From: Lacisediminihabitans sp040549465
GTDB taxonomy: Bacteria > Actinomycetota > Actinomycetes > Actinomycetales > Microbacteriaceae
Assembly: GCF_040549465.1 (NCBI RefSeq)
Contig: NZ_JBEPTL010000005.1
Location: 124,001-188,000, forward strand
Reading direction: 5' to 3'
Length of the DNA stretch: 64,000 nucleotides
The translations under genes and the position numbers were made by a program. Below are positions 35,730-44,661 of the stretch, one piece after another (position 1 is the stretch's first letter; every line of letters begins with the position of its first letter). The notes under the pieces are model-generated. The model saw only the letters and a list, made by a program, of their open reading frames with translations. It did not search any database and was not told where the DNA came from.

Positions 35730-37246
35730 GCACGAGCATCATCCCCGACCTTGCGGAGTACGAGGTCTGGTTTCTCACCGGCAGCCAGGACCTGTACGGC
35801 GAGGAGACCCTGAAGCAGGTCGCCAAACAGTCACAGGAGATTGCTCGTGCCCTCGATGCCGCCAGTGACATCCCGGTCACGGTGGTCTGGAAGCCGGTGC
35901 TCAAGGACTCAGATTCGATCCGCCGCCTCGCCCTCGACGTCAACGCCGAGGACGGGGTCATCGGCGTGATCGCCTGGATGCACACCTTCAGCCCCGCCAA
36001 AATGTGGATCACCGGGCTCGACCTGCTGCGGAAGCCTTTGCTGCACCTGCACACCCAGGCCAATGTCGAGCTGCCGTGGGCGGACATCGACATGGACTTC
36101 ATGAACCTCAACCAGGCCGCGCACGGCGACCGGGAGTTCGGCTACATCCAGACCCGTCTCGGCGTGGCCCGCAAAACCGTCGTCGGCCACGTGTCGAACC
36201 CGGATGTCACCGCGAAGGTGGCCACCTGGACGCGCGCCGCGGCCGGTTGGGCCGCCACCCACGAGCTCAAGCTGGCCCGCTTCGGTGACAATATGCGCTT
36301 CGTCGCTGTCACCGAGGGCGACAAGACCGAGGCGGAGCTGCAGTTCGGCGTGCAGGTGAACACCTGGGGTGTGAACGAACTGGTCGACGCCGTCGACGCC
36401 GCATCGGAGACGGATGTCGACCTGCTCATCGCCGAGTACGAAGAGCTCTACGACATCGCGCCAGAGCTCCGTCACGGGGCAGAACGCCACGACTCCCTGC
36501 GCTACGGCGCCCGGATCGAGCTCGGCCTGCGCACCTTCCTCGAGGCCGGTGACTTCAGCGCTTTCACCACCAGTTTCGAAGATCTCGGCGGACTCCGCCA
36601 GCTGCCAGGCCTCGCGGTGCAGCGCCTGATGGCGGACGGCTACGGTTTCGGTGCGGAGGGCGACTGGAAGACGGCCGTACTCGTGCGCGCCGCGAAGGTG
36701 ATGGGCGCAGGGCTCCCCGGCGGTGCATCCCTGATGGAGGACTACACCTACAACCTCGTGCCGGGCGACGAGACGATCCTTGGTGCCCACATGCTCGAGG
36801 TCTGCCCGTCGCTGACCACCTCACGCCCTCGCCTCGAGGTGCACGCCCTCGGCATCGGCGGCCGCGAGGATCCGGTGCGCCTGGTTTTCGACACGGATGC
36901 CGGACCGGGCATCGTCGTGGCGCTCTCCGACATGCGCGACCGCTTCCGTCTCGTGGCCAACGTGGTCGAGGTAGTCGACCTGCCGCATCCGCTTCCGAAA
37001 CTGCCGGTGGCCCGCGCGCTCTGGAAACCGGAACCCGATTTCGCCACCAGTGCGGCCGCCTGGCTGACCGCGGGCGCCGCCCATCACACGGTGATGAGCA
37101 CAGCCGTCGGTCTCGATGTGTTCGAGGACTTCGCCGAGATCGCGAAGAACGAACTCGTGGTGATAGACAAGAATACGACGTTGAGGCAGTTCAGTCGAGA
37201 ACTGCGATGGAACCAGGCGTACTACCGCCTCGCGCAGGGATTCTAG
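35726..37246 (+). CDS. araA: L-arabinose isomerase
   Basis: A 506-residue L-arabinose isomerase. Characteristic segments are EVWFLTGSQDLYGEE at the N-terminus, WMHTFSPAKMWI near residue 86, LHTQANVELPWADIDMDFMN near 108 (a 20-residue stretch), and GASLMEDYTYNL near 334 with the catalytic glutamates. It converts L-arabinose to L-ribulose, the first step of the pathway; Mn is the usual cofactor. GTG start with ACAGGAGAA before it and a 4-base overlap with araD. The LacI gene at 37259 follows after 12 bases and is probably part of the same operon. Confidence 0.97.
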   Translation: MSTSIIPDLAEYEVWFLTGSQDLYGEETLKQVAKQSQEIARALDAASDIPVTVVWKPVLKDSDSIRRLALDVNAEDGVIGVIAWMHTFSPAKMWITGLDLLRKPLLHLHTQANVELPWADIDMDFMNLNQAAHGDREFGYIQTRLGVARKTVVGHVSNPDVTAKVATWTRAAAGWAATHELKLARFGDNMRFVAVTEGDKTEAELQFGVQVNTWGVNELVDAVDAASETDVDLLIAEYEELYDIAPELRHGAERHDSLRYGARIELGLRTFLEAGDFSAFTTSFEDLGGLRQLPGLAVQRLMADGYGFGAEGDWKTAVLVRAAKVMGAGLPGGASLMEDYTYNLVPGDETILGAHMLEVCPSLTTSRPRLEVHALGIGGREDPVRLVFDTDAGPGIVVALSDMRDRFRLVANVVEVVDLPHPLPKLPVARALWKPEPDFATSAAAWLTAGAAHHTVMSTAVGLDVFEDFAEIAKNELVVIDKNTTLRQFSRELRWNQAYYRLAQGF

Positions 37247-37258
37247 GAGAGCCGGCAC

Positions 37259-38248
37259 GTGGCGAACATCACCGATGTCGCGCGCCTCGCCGGAGTTTCG
37301 CACCAGACAGTATCCCGGGTGCTCAACAACCAGGACACTGTGCGTCCGGTTACGCGCGAGCGCGTCCAGGCGGCCATCGCCGAGCTGAACTACCGCCCGA
37401 GTCTCGTTGCGCGTGCCCTGGTGACCCGGCGCACGCGCACTGTCGGACTGATCAGCACCGGCAATCCGCTCTACGGACCATCGAGCACCGCCCTCGGATT
37501 CAACGAAGCGGCGCGCCAGGCCGGATACCAGGTCACGATCGCGAGCATGGCCACAGCGGACCGGGCGTCGATGCTCGACGCCGTCGATGTGCTGCTTCGC
37601 CAACACGTCGAGGCTGTGGTGCTCATCGCCGCCGACTACGAGGCGATCGAAGCGATCCAGGGCATCTCCCTCGGCGTGCCGCTGGTGACGGCGGAGAGCA
37701 GCGGGCGGCCAGGGCTGCACAGTGTGTCGATCGACCAGTTCCGCGGGGCCGAACTCGCCACCGCGCACCTGGCCGATCTCGGGCACCGCGACATCCTGCA
37801 CCTGGCGGGCCCCGCCGAGTCGATGGATGCCGCAGAACGCACACGAGGATGGCGCAGCGAGCTGGAGCGCCGCGGCCTCGCCGTGCGCGAGCCGCTGGTG
37901 GGGGACTGGTCGCCGGAGAGCGGCTATGAGATCGGCGTGGGGCTCGCTCGTGAGAATGGCTTCTCCGCGATCTTCTCCGCGAACGACCAGATGGCGCTCG
38001 GGCTGCTGCACGCGCTGAGCAACGCCGGTGTGCGGGTGCCGCAGGATCTGAGCATCGTCGGATTCGACGACATCCCCGAAGCTGCGCATTTTATTCCGCC
38101 GCTCACCACCATCCGGCAGGACTTCGCCGAACTGGGACGCGACATCATGGCGACCCTGCTGGTGGTGCTCGACGGCATCGACGTCGCCGAGCCCGTGCAG
38201 ACCGAACCCCGACTGATCATGCGGGCGTCGACGGGTGCGCCTGCCTAG
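37259..38248 (+). CDS. LacI-family transcriptional regulator (arabinose block, second)
   Basis: The 329-residue protein has helix-turn-helix ITDVARLAGVSHQTVSRVLN (residues 4-23), hinge YRPSLVARALVTRRT and a sugar-binding domain with IVGFDDIPEAAHFIPPLTTI near 268. It is a paralogue of the regulator at 26231. GTG start, preceded by AGGAGAGCC. It follows araA by 12 bases, so it is likely transcribed with araBDA under the perfect TGTGA operator, giving negative feedback. By position it is the best candidate for the arabinose repressor (an AraR analogue), but this is inference. Confidence 0.93.
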   Translation: MANITDVARLAGVSHQTVSRVLNNQDTVRPVTRERVQAAIAELNYRPSLVARALVTRRTRTVGLISTGNPLYGPSSTALGFNEAARQAGYQVTIASMATADRASMLDAVDVLLRQHVEAVVLIAADYEAIEAIQGISLGVPLVTAESSGRPGLHSVSIDQFRGAELATAHLADLGHRDILHLAGPAESMDAAERTRGWRSELERRGLAVREPLVGDWSPESGYEIGVGLARENGFSAIFSANDQMALGLLHALSNAGVRVPQDLSIVGFDDIPEAAHFIPPLTTIRQDFAELGRDIMATLLVVLDGIDVAEPVQTEPRLIMRASTGAPA

Positions 38249-38297
38249 ACCGCCGCTCGCGTTCTGCCGCGGAATCCGCCCCTCCGTCGGGTCTGCT

Positions 38298-38376
38298 GAA
38301 AACGCAGGAGATACGTGCGATCGGTGGCTCGAACGCGCACTTTGGGGAGCAAGAGGGGCGGATGTCCTGCGTTTTC
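38298..38376. repeat. Inverted-repeat element, family A, copy 2
   Basis: GAAAACGCAGGA (38298-38309) and TCCTGCGTTTTC (38365-38376) form exact 12-bp arms around 55 bases. Left arm plus next bases read GAAAACGCAGGAGAT, shared with the copy at 11482 (AAAACGCAGGAGAT), while the interiors are unrelated. It lies 50 bases after the LacI gene. Confidence 0.75.
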
Positions 38377-38457
38377 GAAAGAGGAGATCGGCGCGGCGTT
38401 GGATCGCGCTTGACCTCGACACCGTGAGAAGGTCGTGGATGAGAGTAGGAGGTTTCC

Positions 38458-38553
38458 ATGAACACAACCCACGGAGGTGACCTGGGTGACGATGACCTGA
38501 GCGACGATGACTTGAGCGACGATGACCTGAGCGCCGATGAGGCTGATCGGTGA
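38458..38553 (+). CDS. Putative 31-residue acidic repeat peptide
   Basis: An ATG at 38458 is preceded by AGGAGGTTTCC, a near-ideal ribosome binding site with 5-base spacing. The frame encodes 31 residues and stops at 38553: MNTTHGGDLG, then three exact DDDLS units, then ADEADR. Thirteen of 31 residues are Asp or Glu, giving a strongly negative peptide without any membrane segment or cysteine. The DNA has a 15-base repeat (GACGATGACCTGAGC with one silent C-to-T change in the middle copy), so the repeat is conserved at protein level. It sits between the arabinose LacI gene and a convergent Gfo/Idh gene. I recognise no family; the alternative is chance repeat DNA. Confidence 0.5.
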   Translation: MNTTHGGDLGDDDLSDDDLSDDDLSADEADR

Positions 38554-38601
38554 AGCCTCGCGACATGCGGGCATCAGTGCGCGCACGACATCGACTGACG
38601 G

Positions 38602-39672
38602 TCAGGGAACGGCCCAGCCCTGCCGCTCGGTGTTCACCGGTCGTCCGGTGTTGATCGCCTGCCGCATCATGAGCTGCAGATACTGATCCTGCGCGGCCTC
38701 GGCGAGATCGTAGACCGGCGGGCCGCCGTGGACGTGCTCGTTCATGCGTGCGAGCATCGTCGCGACGGCGAGTTCGTCATCCGCCAGTCTGGCCGGCAGG
38801 AACTCGTTGGAGTACAGCTGGTGCTCGCCGAGTTGGAACGCCCGGAGGAACATCCCCTCGTGGTTGCCGGGGCTGCCAGCGGCGATTCGCTCGATCGAGT
38901 CGTGCACCGGCGAACGGTAGTCGGCGAGATAGTGCACATCCGTGTCGCGAAGTTCGCCACGAGTGCCGCGCACGAGGACAGACGACGAGCGGATGAAGGA
39001 GCGATACTGCTGATCGTCGAAGTCATAGGTCGCCGACAATTGCCCGAAATCGAGCCAGGCCGTGGTGTGCGCGGAACGCACCTGCGAGTCCGCCTGCGGG
39101 TCGCCACCGCGATCCGGTCCGGCCTGCACATCGAATTCCCGGCTTCGGGCGGTGATGACGGCGTCCTCGAAGCCGATGCCCAGCATCCGCCTCAGCACGC
39201 TCATCCCGTGATAATCGTGGGCCACGGAGACGAAGGCCTCGGTGACGTCACCGAGGAGGCCGCTGCGGGCGATGGCGATCTGCGAGTAGATGAGCGGCTC
39301 CAGGTGGTACTGCTCGGCCACCTGGATAATCGCCCCGGCTCGCTGCAGCCGGTGGAGCGCGAGCAGGGACGGGATGTCCGGTGCCGCGGGCGTCTCCGTG
39401 AGCACAGGCAGGTTCGCGCTCGTCAGCTCGGTGATCACCTCGAGGGCGTCACTCGGGCGGACGGCGACCACCACGAAGTCGGGCGGCGATGAGCGGGTGA
39501 GCTCGGAAACACTCGCGAAGACCGGCACGGCCCATCTTTGCTGCACCTCGAGCCGGCGCGCTTCATTCCGGACGACGACCCCGGCGATCGTGAACCGTTC
39601 GTGCAGCGCCCGTGCGATCCTCAGGAAGAGTTCGGCACGGAAGCCGCTGCCGATCACCGCGAACGAGATCAT
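38602..39672 (-). CDS. Gfo/Idh/MocA-family oxidoreductase
   Basis: About 356 residues, starting with FAVIGSGFRAELFLRIARAL, a Rossmann nucleotide-binding motif in which the usual GxGxxG is GSGFRA, so the last Gly is replaced. The second part of the fold has VAVRPSDALEVITEL and VLTETPAAPDIPSL, a variation of the family's EKP motif in which Lys is replaced by Thr. This loss of the canonical EKP lysine suggests altered catalysis. The frame extends upstream of 39672 but the Rossmann start fixes the N-terminus; only weak GGGG precedes it. It is divergent from the esterase at 39955 across 282 bases that contain a GGCCGGGC/GCCCGGCC hairpin at 39877-39908. Confidence 0.8.
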   Translation of the reverse strand: MISFAVIGSGFRAELFLRIARALHERFTIAGVVVRNEARRLEVQQRWAVPVFASVSELTRSSPPDFVVVAVRPSDALEVITELTSANLPVLTETPAAPDIPSLLALHRLQRAGAIIQVAEQYHLEPLIYSQIAIARSGLLGDVTEAFVSVAHDYHGMSVLRRMLGIGFEDAVITARSREFDVQAGPDRGGDPQADSQVRSAHTTAWLDFGQLSATYDFDDQQYRSFIRSSSVLVRGTRGELRDTDVHYLADYRSPVHDSIERIAAGSPGNHEGMFLRAFQLGEHQLYSNEFLPARLADDELAVATMLARMNEHVHGGPPVYDLAEAAQDQYLQLMMRQAINTGRPVNTERQGWAVP

Positions 39673-39954
39673 CGTGAGCCCCACTTTGTCAGGACCATCT
39701 TTCGCTCCGATGGGAGAGATGTTGCCGAGAGATGGAGGTGTAATGGCACAAAATCTCCGATGATTGCGGGCTGGCGGGAACGAATATCTCTTCAACCATC
39801 ATGCTGTGCTGTCGCGTTCGACGTCTACAACAAGAGTCGAGCAGCGGGGCGCTGACTGCGAAAAGCGCCGACGGCGGCCGGGCACCGACCTCCTTCGGCG
39901 CCCGGCCGTATTCTGTTCTGAGACCATCCGCCAGAGCACCCAGGAGTTTTCCCC

Positions 39955-40926
39955 GTGGCCTTCTTCGATCTCCCCCTGGCGGAACTGCGCCAGTACTCAC
40001 CAGTTCTCGCTGTTCCGGATGACCTCGACGCCTTCTGGGAGAACACCCTGGCCGAGACGCGCGCCTTCGACCTCGACCCGACTTTCGAGCCCGTCGACAA
40101 TGGCTACACGCTGGTCGACAGCTACGACGTGACCTTCTCAGGATTCGGCGGCCAGCGCGTGAAGGGCTGGCTGCATGTGCCGGCCGGAGCGAGCGGTCCG
40201 CTGCCCGTAGTCGTCGAGTATGTCGGATACAGCGGTGGCCGCGGACTCGCGCACACGCGGGTGACCTACGCGCTCGCCGGATACGCCCACTTCGTGATGG
40301 ACTCCCGCGGCCAGGGCTGGGGCTGGGCGGCGTCCGATACCCCGGACGGCGTTGTCGAGAGCGGACTGGCCGCGGCTCCCGGGGTGATGACCCGCGGCAT
40401 CCTCGACCCGAACACCTATTACTACCGCCGGATGTACTCGGATGCCGTGCGGGCTGTCGAGGCCGCCAAAGCTTTCCCCGCCGTCGACGCCGATCGCGTC
40501 GTCGTCGCCGGCGTCAGCCAGGGTGGCGGGATCACGATCGCGGTTTCCTCACTCGTCGAAGGACTCACCGGCGCTCTCGTCGACGTGCCATTCCTCTGCC
40601 ACTTCGAGCGGGCCATCACCCTGACCAACAACGACCCGTACCAGGAGATCGTGCGGTATCTCCGCCGCAATCGACCCAACGCCGAGCAGGCCTATCGCAC
40701 GCTGTCCTACTTCGACGGTGCTGTTCTGGCGGCCCGCTCGACGGCTCCCGCGCTGTTCTCAACGGCGCTGATGGACCAAACCTGTCCTCCGTCGACAGTG
40801 TTCGCCGCCTACAACCGTTACGGCGGAGAGAAGAGCATCGCCGTCTATCCGTTCAACGAGCACGAGGGCGGCCAGGAACACCACGAGGTGGAGCGGTTGG
40901 CCTGGTTGCGCGAACTGCTCGGCTGA
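39955..40926 (+). CDS. Acetylxylan esterase / cephalosporin-C deacetylase-like hydrolase
   Basis: A 323-residue alpha/beta hydrolase of the AXE1 (CE7) family. It begins with FDLPLAELRQYSP and DDLDAFWENTL, shows the RGQGWG-type motif in MDSRGQGWGW near residue 120, the nucleophile Ser188 in GVSQGGG, the acid in LMDQTCPPSTVFAAYN near 273, and the His in NEHEGGQEHH near 302. CE7 enzymes remove acetyl groups from xylo-oligosaccharides inside the cell; no signal peptide is seen here, which agrees. GTG start with AGGAG before it. Its neighbours xylB and xylA fit a role in using acetylated xylan fragments. Confidence 0.92.
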   Translation: MAFFDLPLAELRQYSPVLAVPDDLDAFWENTLAETRAFDLDPTFEPVDNGYTLVDSYDVTFSGFGGQRVKGWLHVPAGASGPLPVVVEYVGYSGGRGLAHTRVTYALAGYAHFVMDSRGQGWGWAASDTPDGVVESGLAAAPGVMTRGILDPNTYYYRRMYSDAVRAVEAAKAFPAVDADRVVVAGVSQGGGITIAVSSLVEGLTGALVDVPFLCHFERAITLTNNDPYQEIVRYLRRNRPNAEQAYRTLSYFDGAVLAARSTAPALFSTALMDQTCPPSTVFAAYNRYGGEKSIAVYPFNEHEGGQEHHEVERLAWLRELLG

Positions 40927-40948
40927 GCCTCGCGGGTGCGTTCGTGAT

Positions 40949-41008
40949 TGTTCCCTTTCGGAACATCCGATCCCGCTCGACCGGGAACAAATGTCCCGAA
41001 ACGGAACA
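40949..41008. terminator. Inverted repeat between convergent genes (family E)
   Basis: TGTTCCCTTTCGGAACAT (40949-40966) and ATGTCCCGAAACGGAACA (40991-41008) pair over 18 bases with one mismatch and one G-T pair; an inner TCCCG/CGGGA forms a second hairpin. It fills the gap between the esterase stop (40926) and the xylB stop (41010), so it probably ends transcription from both sides. Confidence 0.7.
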
Positions 41009-41009
41009 G

Positions 41010-42434
41010 CTACCGGAGACCGGACGCCGCGGCGCGATACTGCTCGCGGATGACCGGCCGGTAGTCCACGGCCGGTTCGGCGTTGAGCGCCACGGGCCAG
41101 TCCGGCCGTTCGCCGCTGAGCGCCCATGCCGCCTGCCGTGCCGTTCCGGCGGCAACGTACTCCGCAGGTTCCGGCACGACGACGGGTAGTTCGAAGACCT
41201 GGGCGGCGATGGCACTGACCGCGGGGTTTTGTGCGGCACCACCGATCAGCAACAGGCGCTGGGCGACGACGCCCTGCGTGAGAACAGCGTCCAGTCCGTC
41301 GGCCAGTCCGCAGAGCAGGCCCTCGATCGCGGCCCGGGCCAGGTTGGCCCTGGTCGCGGAGGCGAGGGTGAGACCGAACAGGGAGCCGGTGGCATCCGGC
41401 AGGTTGGGGGTTCGTTCCCCCTCGAAGTACGGCAGGAGCACGAGCCCTGAGGATCCCGGTTCCGCCGAAAGCGCGAGCCGGGCGAACTCGTCGTGATCGA
41501 CATCCAACAGCGCGGCGGTGGCATCGAGGATACGGGCCGCGTTCAGGGTGGCGATCAGCGGGAGGAAGCCGCCCGCGGCATCCGCGAACCCGGCGACCGT
41601 TCCCGTCTCGTCATGAGTCGCGGTGTCGGTGACCGCGAAGACAGTGCCGCTCGTGCCGATGGACACGACGGCATCGCCTTCGCGAGCGTCGAGCCCGAGT
41701 GCCGCACCGGCGTTGTCGCCGGCGCCGGCGCCGACCACCAGTCCCTTCGGAAACTCAGGAGATGCGACCTCGACCTGGCGTTTATCGGCCGGGCCGAGCA
41801 CCGTCGGAAGCACGAGTCCTGAATTTTCGACATCACGCCGGAGGGTGAGCTTCAGCAGCTCACGGTCGTAGCTGTCGGTGGCCGGGTCGAAGTAGCTGGT
41901 GCCGCTCGCGTCGGAGCGGTCGGTCACGAGCTCGTCGAGTACCGGATTCGCCGGACCGAAGCCGCGCAACCGCCAGGTGAGCCAGTCGTGGGGGAGCGCG
42001 ACAGCAGCGACGAGGGCTGCGTTCTCCGGCTCGGCGTCACTCAGCCGGCGCAGCTTGGTGAGCGTGAACGACGCCACCGGCACCGAACCGGTGCGCTCTG
42101 CGAATGCCCCGGCGCCGACCTCATCGATCAGGTCCTGTGCCGCCTTGGCCGAGCGGGTGTCGTTCCACAGCAGGGCGGGACGGATGACCCTCCCGCCGTC
42201 ATCGAGCACCACCATGCCGTGCTGCTGGCCGCCGACCGAGATAGCTGCGACGTCGTCGAGTCCGCCGGCATCCGAAACCGCGGACCGGAGTGCGCTCCAC
42301 CACGCCTCCGGATCGACCTCCGTGCCGTCCGGGTGCGAAGCGCGTCCGGTGCGCACGACGGCGCCTGTCTCCAGGTCGCGAATGACGACTTTGCAACTCT
42401 GCGTCGACGAATCGACTCCGGCGACCAGCGTCAT
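41010..42434 (-). CDS. xylB: Xylulokinase
   Basis: A 474-residue FGGY kinase: LVAGVDSSTQSCKVVIRD at the N-terminus, VGGQQHGMVVLDDGG near 75 (the xylulose-binding segment), PALLWNDTRS, GAGDNAGAALGLDAREGD near 230, and LLLIGGAAQNPAVSAIAAQV as the C-terminal family signature. It phosphorylates D-xylulose from the neighbouring xylose isomerase. ATG at 42434 is preferred with AAGGGAACACGG before it; the track frame starts six codons earlier. It follows xylA by 41 bases on the same strand, so xylA-xylB form an operon. Length slightly below the E. coli enzyme but normal for actinobacteria. Confidence 0.94.
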   Translation of the reverse strand: MTLVAGVDSSTQSCKVVIRDLETGAVVRTGRASHPDGTEVDPEAWWSALRSAVSDAGGLDDVAAISVGGQQHGMVVLDDGGRVIRPALLWNDTRSAKAAQDLIDEVGAGAFAERTGSVPVASFTLTKLRRLSDAEPENAALVAAVALPHDWLTWRLRGFGPANPVLDELVTDRSDASGTSYFDPATDSYDRELLKLTLRRDVENSGLVLPTVLGPADKRQVEVASPEFPKGLVVGAGAGDNAGAALGLDAREGDAVVSIGTSGTVFAVTDTATHDETGTVAGFADAAGGFLPLIATLNAARILDATAALLDVDHDEFARLALSAEPGSSGLVLLPYFEGERTPNLPDATGSLFGLTLASATRANLARAAIEGLLCGLADGLDAVLTQGVVAQRLLLIGGAAQNPAVSAIAAQVFELPVVVPEPAEYVAAGTARQAAWALSGERPDWPVALNAEPAVDYRPVIREQYRAAASGLR

Positions 42435-42475
42435 CCGTGTTCCCTTCGCCACGTCCTGAATGATGAAAGCGTGAG

Positions 42476-43666
42476 TTAGCGGGCGCCGAGCAGGTGCTCG
42501 AGGGCAAGCTGGTTCAAGCGCACGAAGCCGAAGCCCTTCGCCCCGAAGTAGGAATCGGCATCGAAATCCTCGAAGGCGCTGCGGTCGGCGAGCAGGTCGT
42601 CGTAGCTCTCGCCGGCTTTCAGCGTCGGCTCGTTGATGCGAGCGACCTGCGACGCAGCGAGCGCCTCCTGCACCTCGGGGTCGGCGCGGAAGGTGGCAGC
42701 ACGCTCCTTGAGCAGCAGGTAGGTGCGCATGTTGGCGGCGGCGGAATCCCAGACGCCGGAGATGTCCTCGGTGCGGCTGGGCTTGTAGTCGAAGTGGCGC
42801 GGGCCATCATAGGACGGGCCGCCGTTCGGGCCGCCGTTCTCCAGCAGGTCGACGAGCGAGAACGCGTTCTGCAGGTCGCCGTGACCGAAGACCAGATCCT
42901 GGTCGTACTTGATTCCGCGCTGGCCGTTGAGGTCGATGTGGAAGAGTTTGCCCTGGTAGAGCGCCTGGGCGATGCCCGCAGTGAAGTTGAGTCCGGCCAT
43001 CTGCTCGTGACCGACCTCAGGGTTTACGCCGAAGAGCTCTGGGCGCTCGAGGGTCTCGATGAAGGCGATGGCATGGCCGACAGTGGGGAGCAGGATGTCG
43101 CCGCGTGGCTCGTTCGGCTTCGGCTCGATGGCGAAGCGGATGTCGTAGCCCTTGTCGACGACGTGCTGTGCGAAGAAGTTGACGGCCTCGCGATAGCGAT
43201 CGAGAGCCCCGCGGATGTCTTTGGCCGTGTCATACTCAGCGCCCTCGCGTCCGCCCCACATGACGAAGGTCTTCGCGCCGAGCTCGACGCCGAGCTCGAG
43301 TTGGCGCATGGCTTTGCGCATGGCGAAGCGACGCACATCACGGTCGTTGGAGGTGAAGCCGCCGTCTTTGAAGACCGGTGCGCTGAAGAGGTTGGTGGTC
43401 ACCATCGGGATGATCAGGCCGGTGTCAGAGAGCGCCTGCGTGAGACGGTCGATCTGCTTCTGGCGCTCGGCGTCGGTCGAGCCGAAGGCGAAGAGGTCGT
43501 CGTCATGGAAGGTGAGGCCGTAGGCGCCGAGCTCCGCGAGACGGGTGACGGCCTCGACGACGTCGAGTGGCGGTCTGGTTGGGCCGCCAAACGGGTCGCT
43601 GCCGTTGTATCCGATCGTCCAGAGTCCGAAGGAGAACTTGTCTTCGCGCGTGGGCTGCGTTGCCAT
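42476..43666 (-). CDS. xylA: Xylose isomerase
   Basis: The 396-residue enzyme is of the short (class I, actinobacterial) form. It shows LTFHDDDLFAFG near residue 52 with the catalytic His-Asp, FVMWGGREG near 137, the metal ligand segment FAIEPKPNEPRGDILLPTVG near 180, NPEVGHEQMAGLNF and HIDLNGQ near 244. It converts D-xylose to D-xylulose and needs two divalent metals. ATG at 43666 with ACAGGAACCTC before it is preferred over the longer frame. First gene of xylA-xylB; no xylose transporter is next to it, so the ChvE system may serve. Confidence 0.97.
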   Translation of the reverse strand: MATQPTREDKFSFGLWTIGYNGSDPFGGPTRPPLDVVEAVTRLAELGAYGLTFHDDDLFAFGSTDAERQKQIDRLTQALSDTGLIIPMVTTNLFSAPVFKDGGFTSNDRDVRRFAMRKAMRQLELGVELGAKTFVMWGGREGAEYDTAKDIRGALDRYREAVNFFAQHVVDKGYDIRFAIEPKPNEPRGDILLPTVGHAIAFIETLERPELFGVNPEVGHEQMAGLNFTAGIAQALYQGKLFHIDLNGQRGIKYDQDLVFGHGDLQNAFSLVDLLENGGPNGGPSYDGPRHFDYKPSRTEDISGVWDSAAANMRTYLLLKERAATFRADPEVQEALAASQVARINEPTLKAGESYDDLLADRSAFEDFDADSYFGAKGFGFVRLNQLALEHLLGAR

Positions 43667-43686
43667 GAGGTTCCTGTCTTTCAGCA

Positions 43687-43740
43687 TCATCGATGATTTG
43701 TTGCTTCATAAAACATATCAGGAGCCCCGGTTACCGGGGC
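43687..43740. promoter_or_regulatory. Candidate xylA control region
   Basis: ATCATCGATGAT (43687-43698) is a perfect palindrome 21 bases before the xylA start. Next to it an imperfect dyad runs from ATTTGTT (43696-43702) to AAAACAT (43710-43716), over the likely xylA promoter read on the minus strand. GCCCCGG-TTA-CCGGGGC (43724-43740) is a small perfect hairpin. Which regulator binds is unknown; neither the TGTGA nor the CTTGACGACAAG site is present. Confidence 0.4.
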
Positions 43741-43941
43741 GACAATCTCCGCGTCCACCTCGCGAAAGGGTTCGTATGTCCTGCTGAAACTTGACCAGTC
43801 TTCGAGACCCATGTTAACTATTGCGGGATCGCGTCCCTCGAGCCGGCAGCGGTAGAGGTCACCGATGTCTATCGGCAGCCAGCCGAACAACGCACATGCG
43901 CAGGCGAAGCAGTCCACAGTCCACCGACCAGAGAGAATCGC

Positions 43942-44661
43942 ATGCCAGCCGCACCCCCGCCCGGTCCGTCATCCCGCACGGCGCTCGTCGTACGCGGCGG
44001 ATGGGAGGGCCACCAGCCCGTCGAGACCACCGACTTCTTCCTCCCCTTCCTCGAGGCGAACGGTTTCACGGTGCGCATCGAAGAGTCACCCGCGATCTAT
44101 GCGGATGCCGACCACATGGCGACGGTCGATCTCATCGTGCAGACCAACACCATGAACACCATCGAGCGCGAGGAGTTCGAGGGACTCCGTACGGCCGTCG
44201 AGAACGGCACAGGACTCGGCGGATGGCATGGCGGCATCGCAGACTCGTATCGCAACAACTCCGACTACCTCCAGCTGATCGGCGGGCAGTTCGCCGCGCA
44301 TCCCGGCAACGATCCCCAGAAGCGCACCGGGGAGCCCTCGGACAACTACGTGCCGCACATCATCCACATGCTTCCGGCCGCGGCCGATCACCCGATCACC
44401 GCCGGCATCGACGACTTCGAGCTCGTGACCGAGCAGTATTGGGTGCTGCACGATGACCTGAACGACGTGCTCGCCACCACCACCCAGGCCGTGCGGCCGT
44501 GGGATCCGTGGCACCGTCCGGTGACGTCGCCGGCGATCTGGACCCGGCTGTGGGGGAGGGGCCGCATCTTCGTATCGACGCCCGGGCACCGCATCGAGAT
44601 CGTTGAGAACCCCACCGTTCGTACCATCATCGAAAGGGGACTGCTGTGGGCAGCCCGTTGA
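43942..44661 (+). CDS. ThuA-domain protein (trehalose-utilisation type)
   Basis: A 239-residue ThuA-like protein with the class I glutamine-amidotransferase-like fold: ALVVRGGWEGHQP near the N-terminus, GTGLGGWHGGIADSYRNN near residue 90 in place of the Cys-bearing nucleophile elbow, and PVTSPAIWTRLWGRGRIF near 195. ThuA is linked to utilisation of trehalose and related disaccharides through 3-keto sugars. It overlaps the following Gfo/Idh gene by 16 bases; ThuA with Gfo/Idh partners is a recurrent module for keto-sugar metabolism. Divergent from xylA. Confidence 0.87.
   Translation: MPAAPPPGPSSRTALVVRGGWEGHQPVETTDFFLPFLEANGFTVRIEESPAIYADADHMATVDLIVQTNTMNTIEREEFEGLRTAVENGTGLGGWHGGIADSYRNNSDYLQLIGGQFAAHPGNDPQKRTGEPSDNYVPHIIHMLPAAADHPITAGIDDFELVTEQYWVLHDDLNDVLATTTQAVRPWDPWHRPVTSPAIWTRLWGRGRIFVSTPGHRIEIVENPTVRTIIERGLLWAAR

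Noticed and set aside
36821..38566. 581-residue minus-strand frame with HRRSGHRR repeats
   Set aside because: It covers the end of araA and the LacI gene on the opposite strand; its repeats are the antisense of the acidic micropeptide repeat.
43687..43917. 76-residue minus-strand frame upstream of xylA
   Set aside because: Overlaps the xylA control region, lacks a ribosome binding site and resembles no family.
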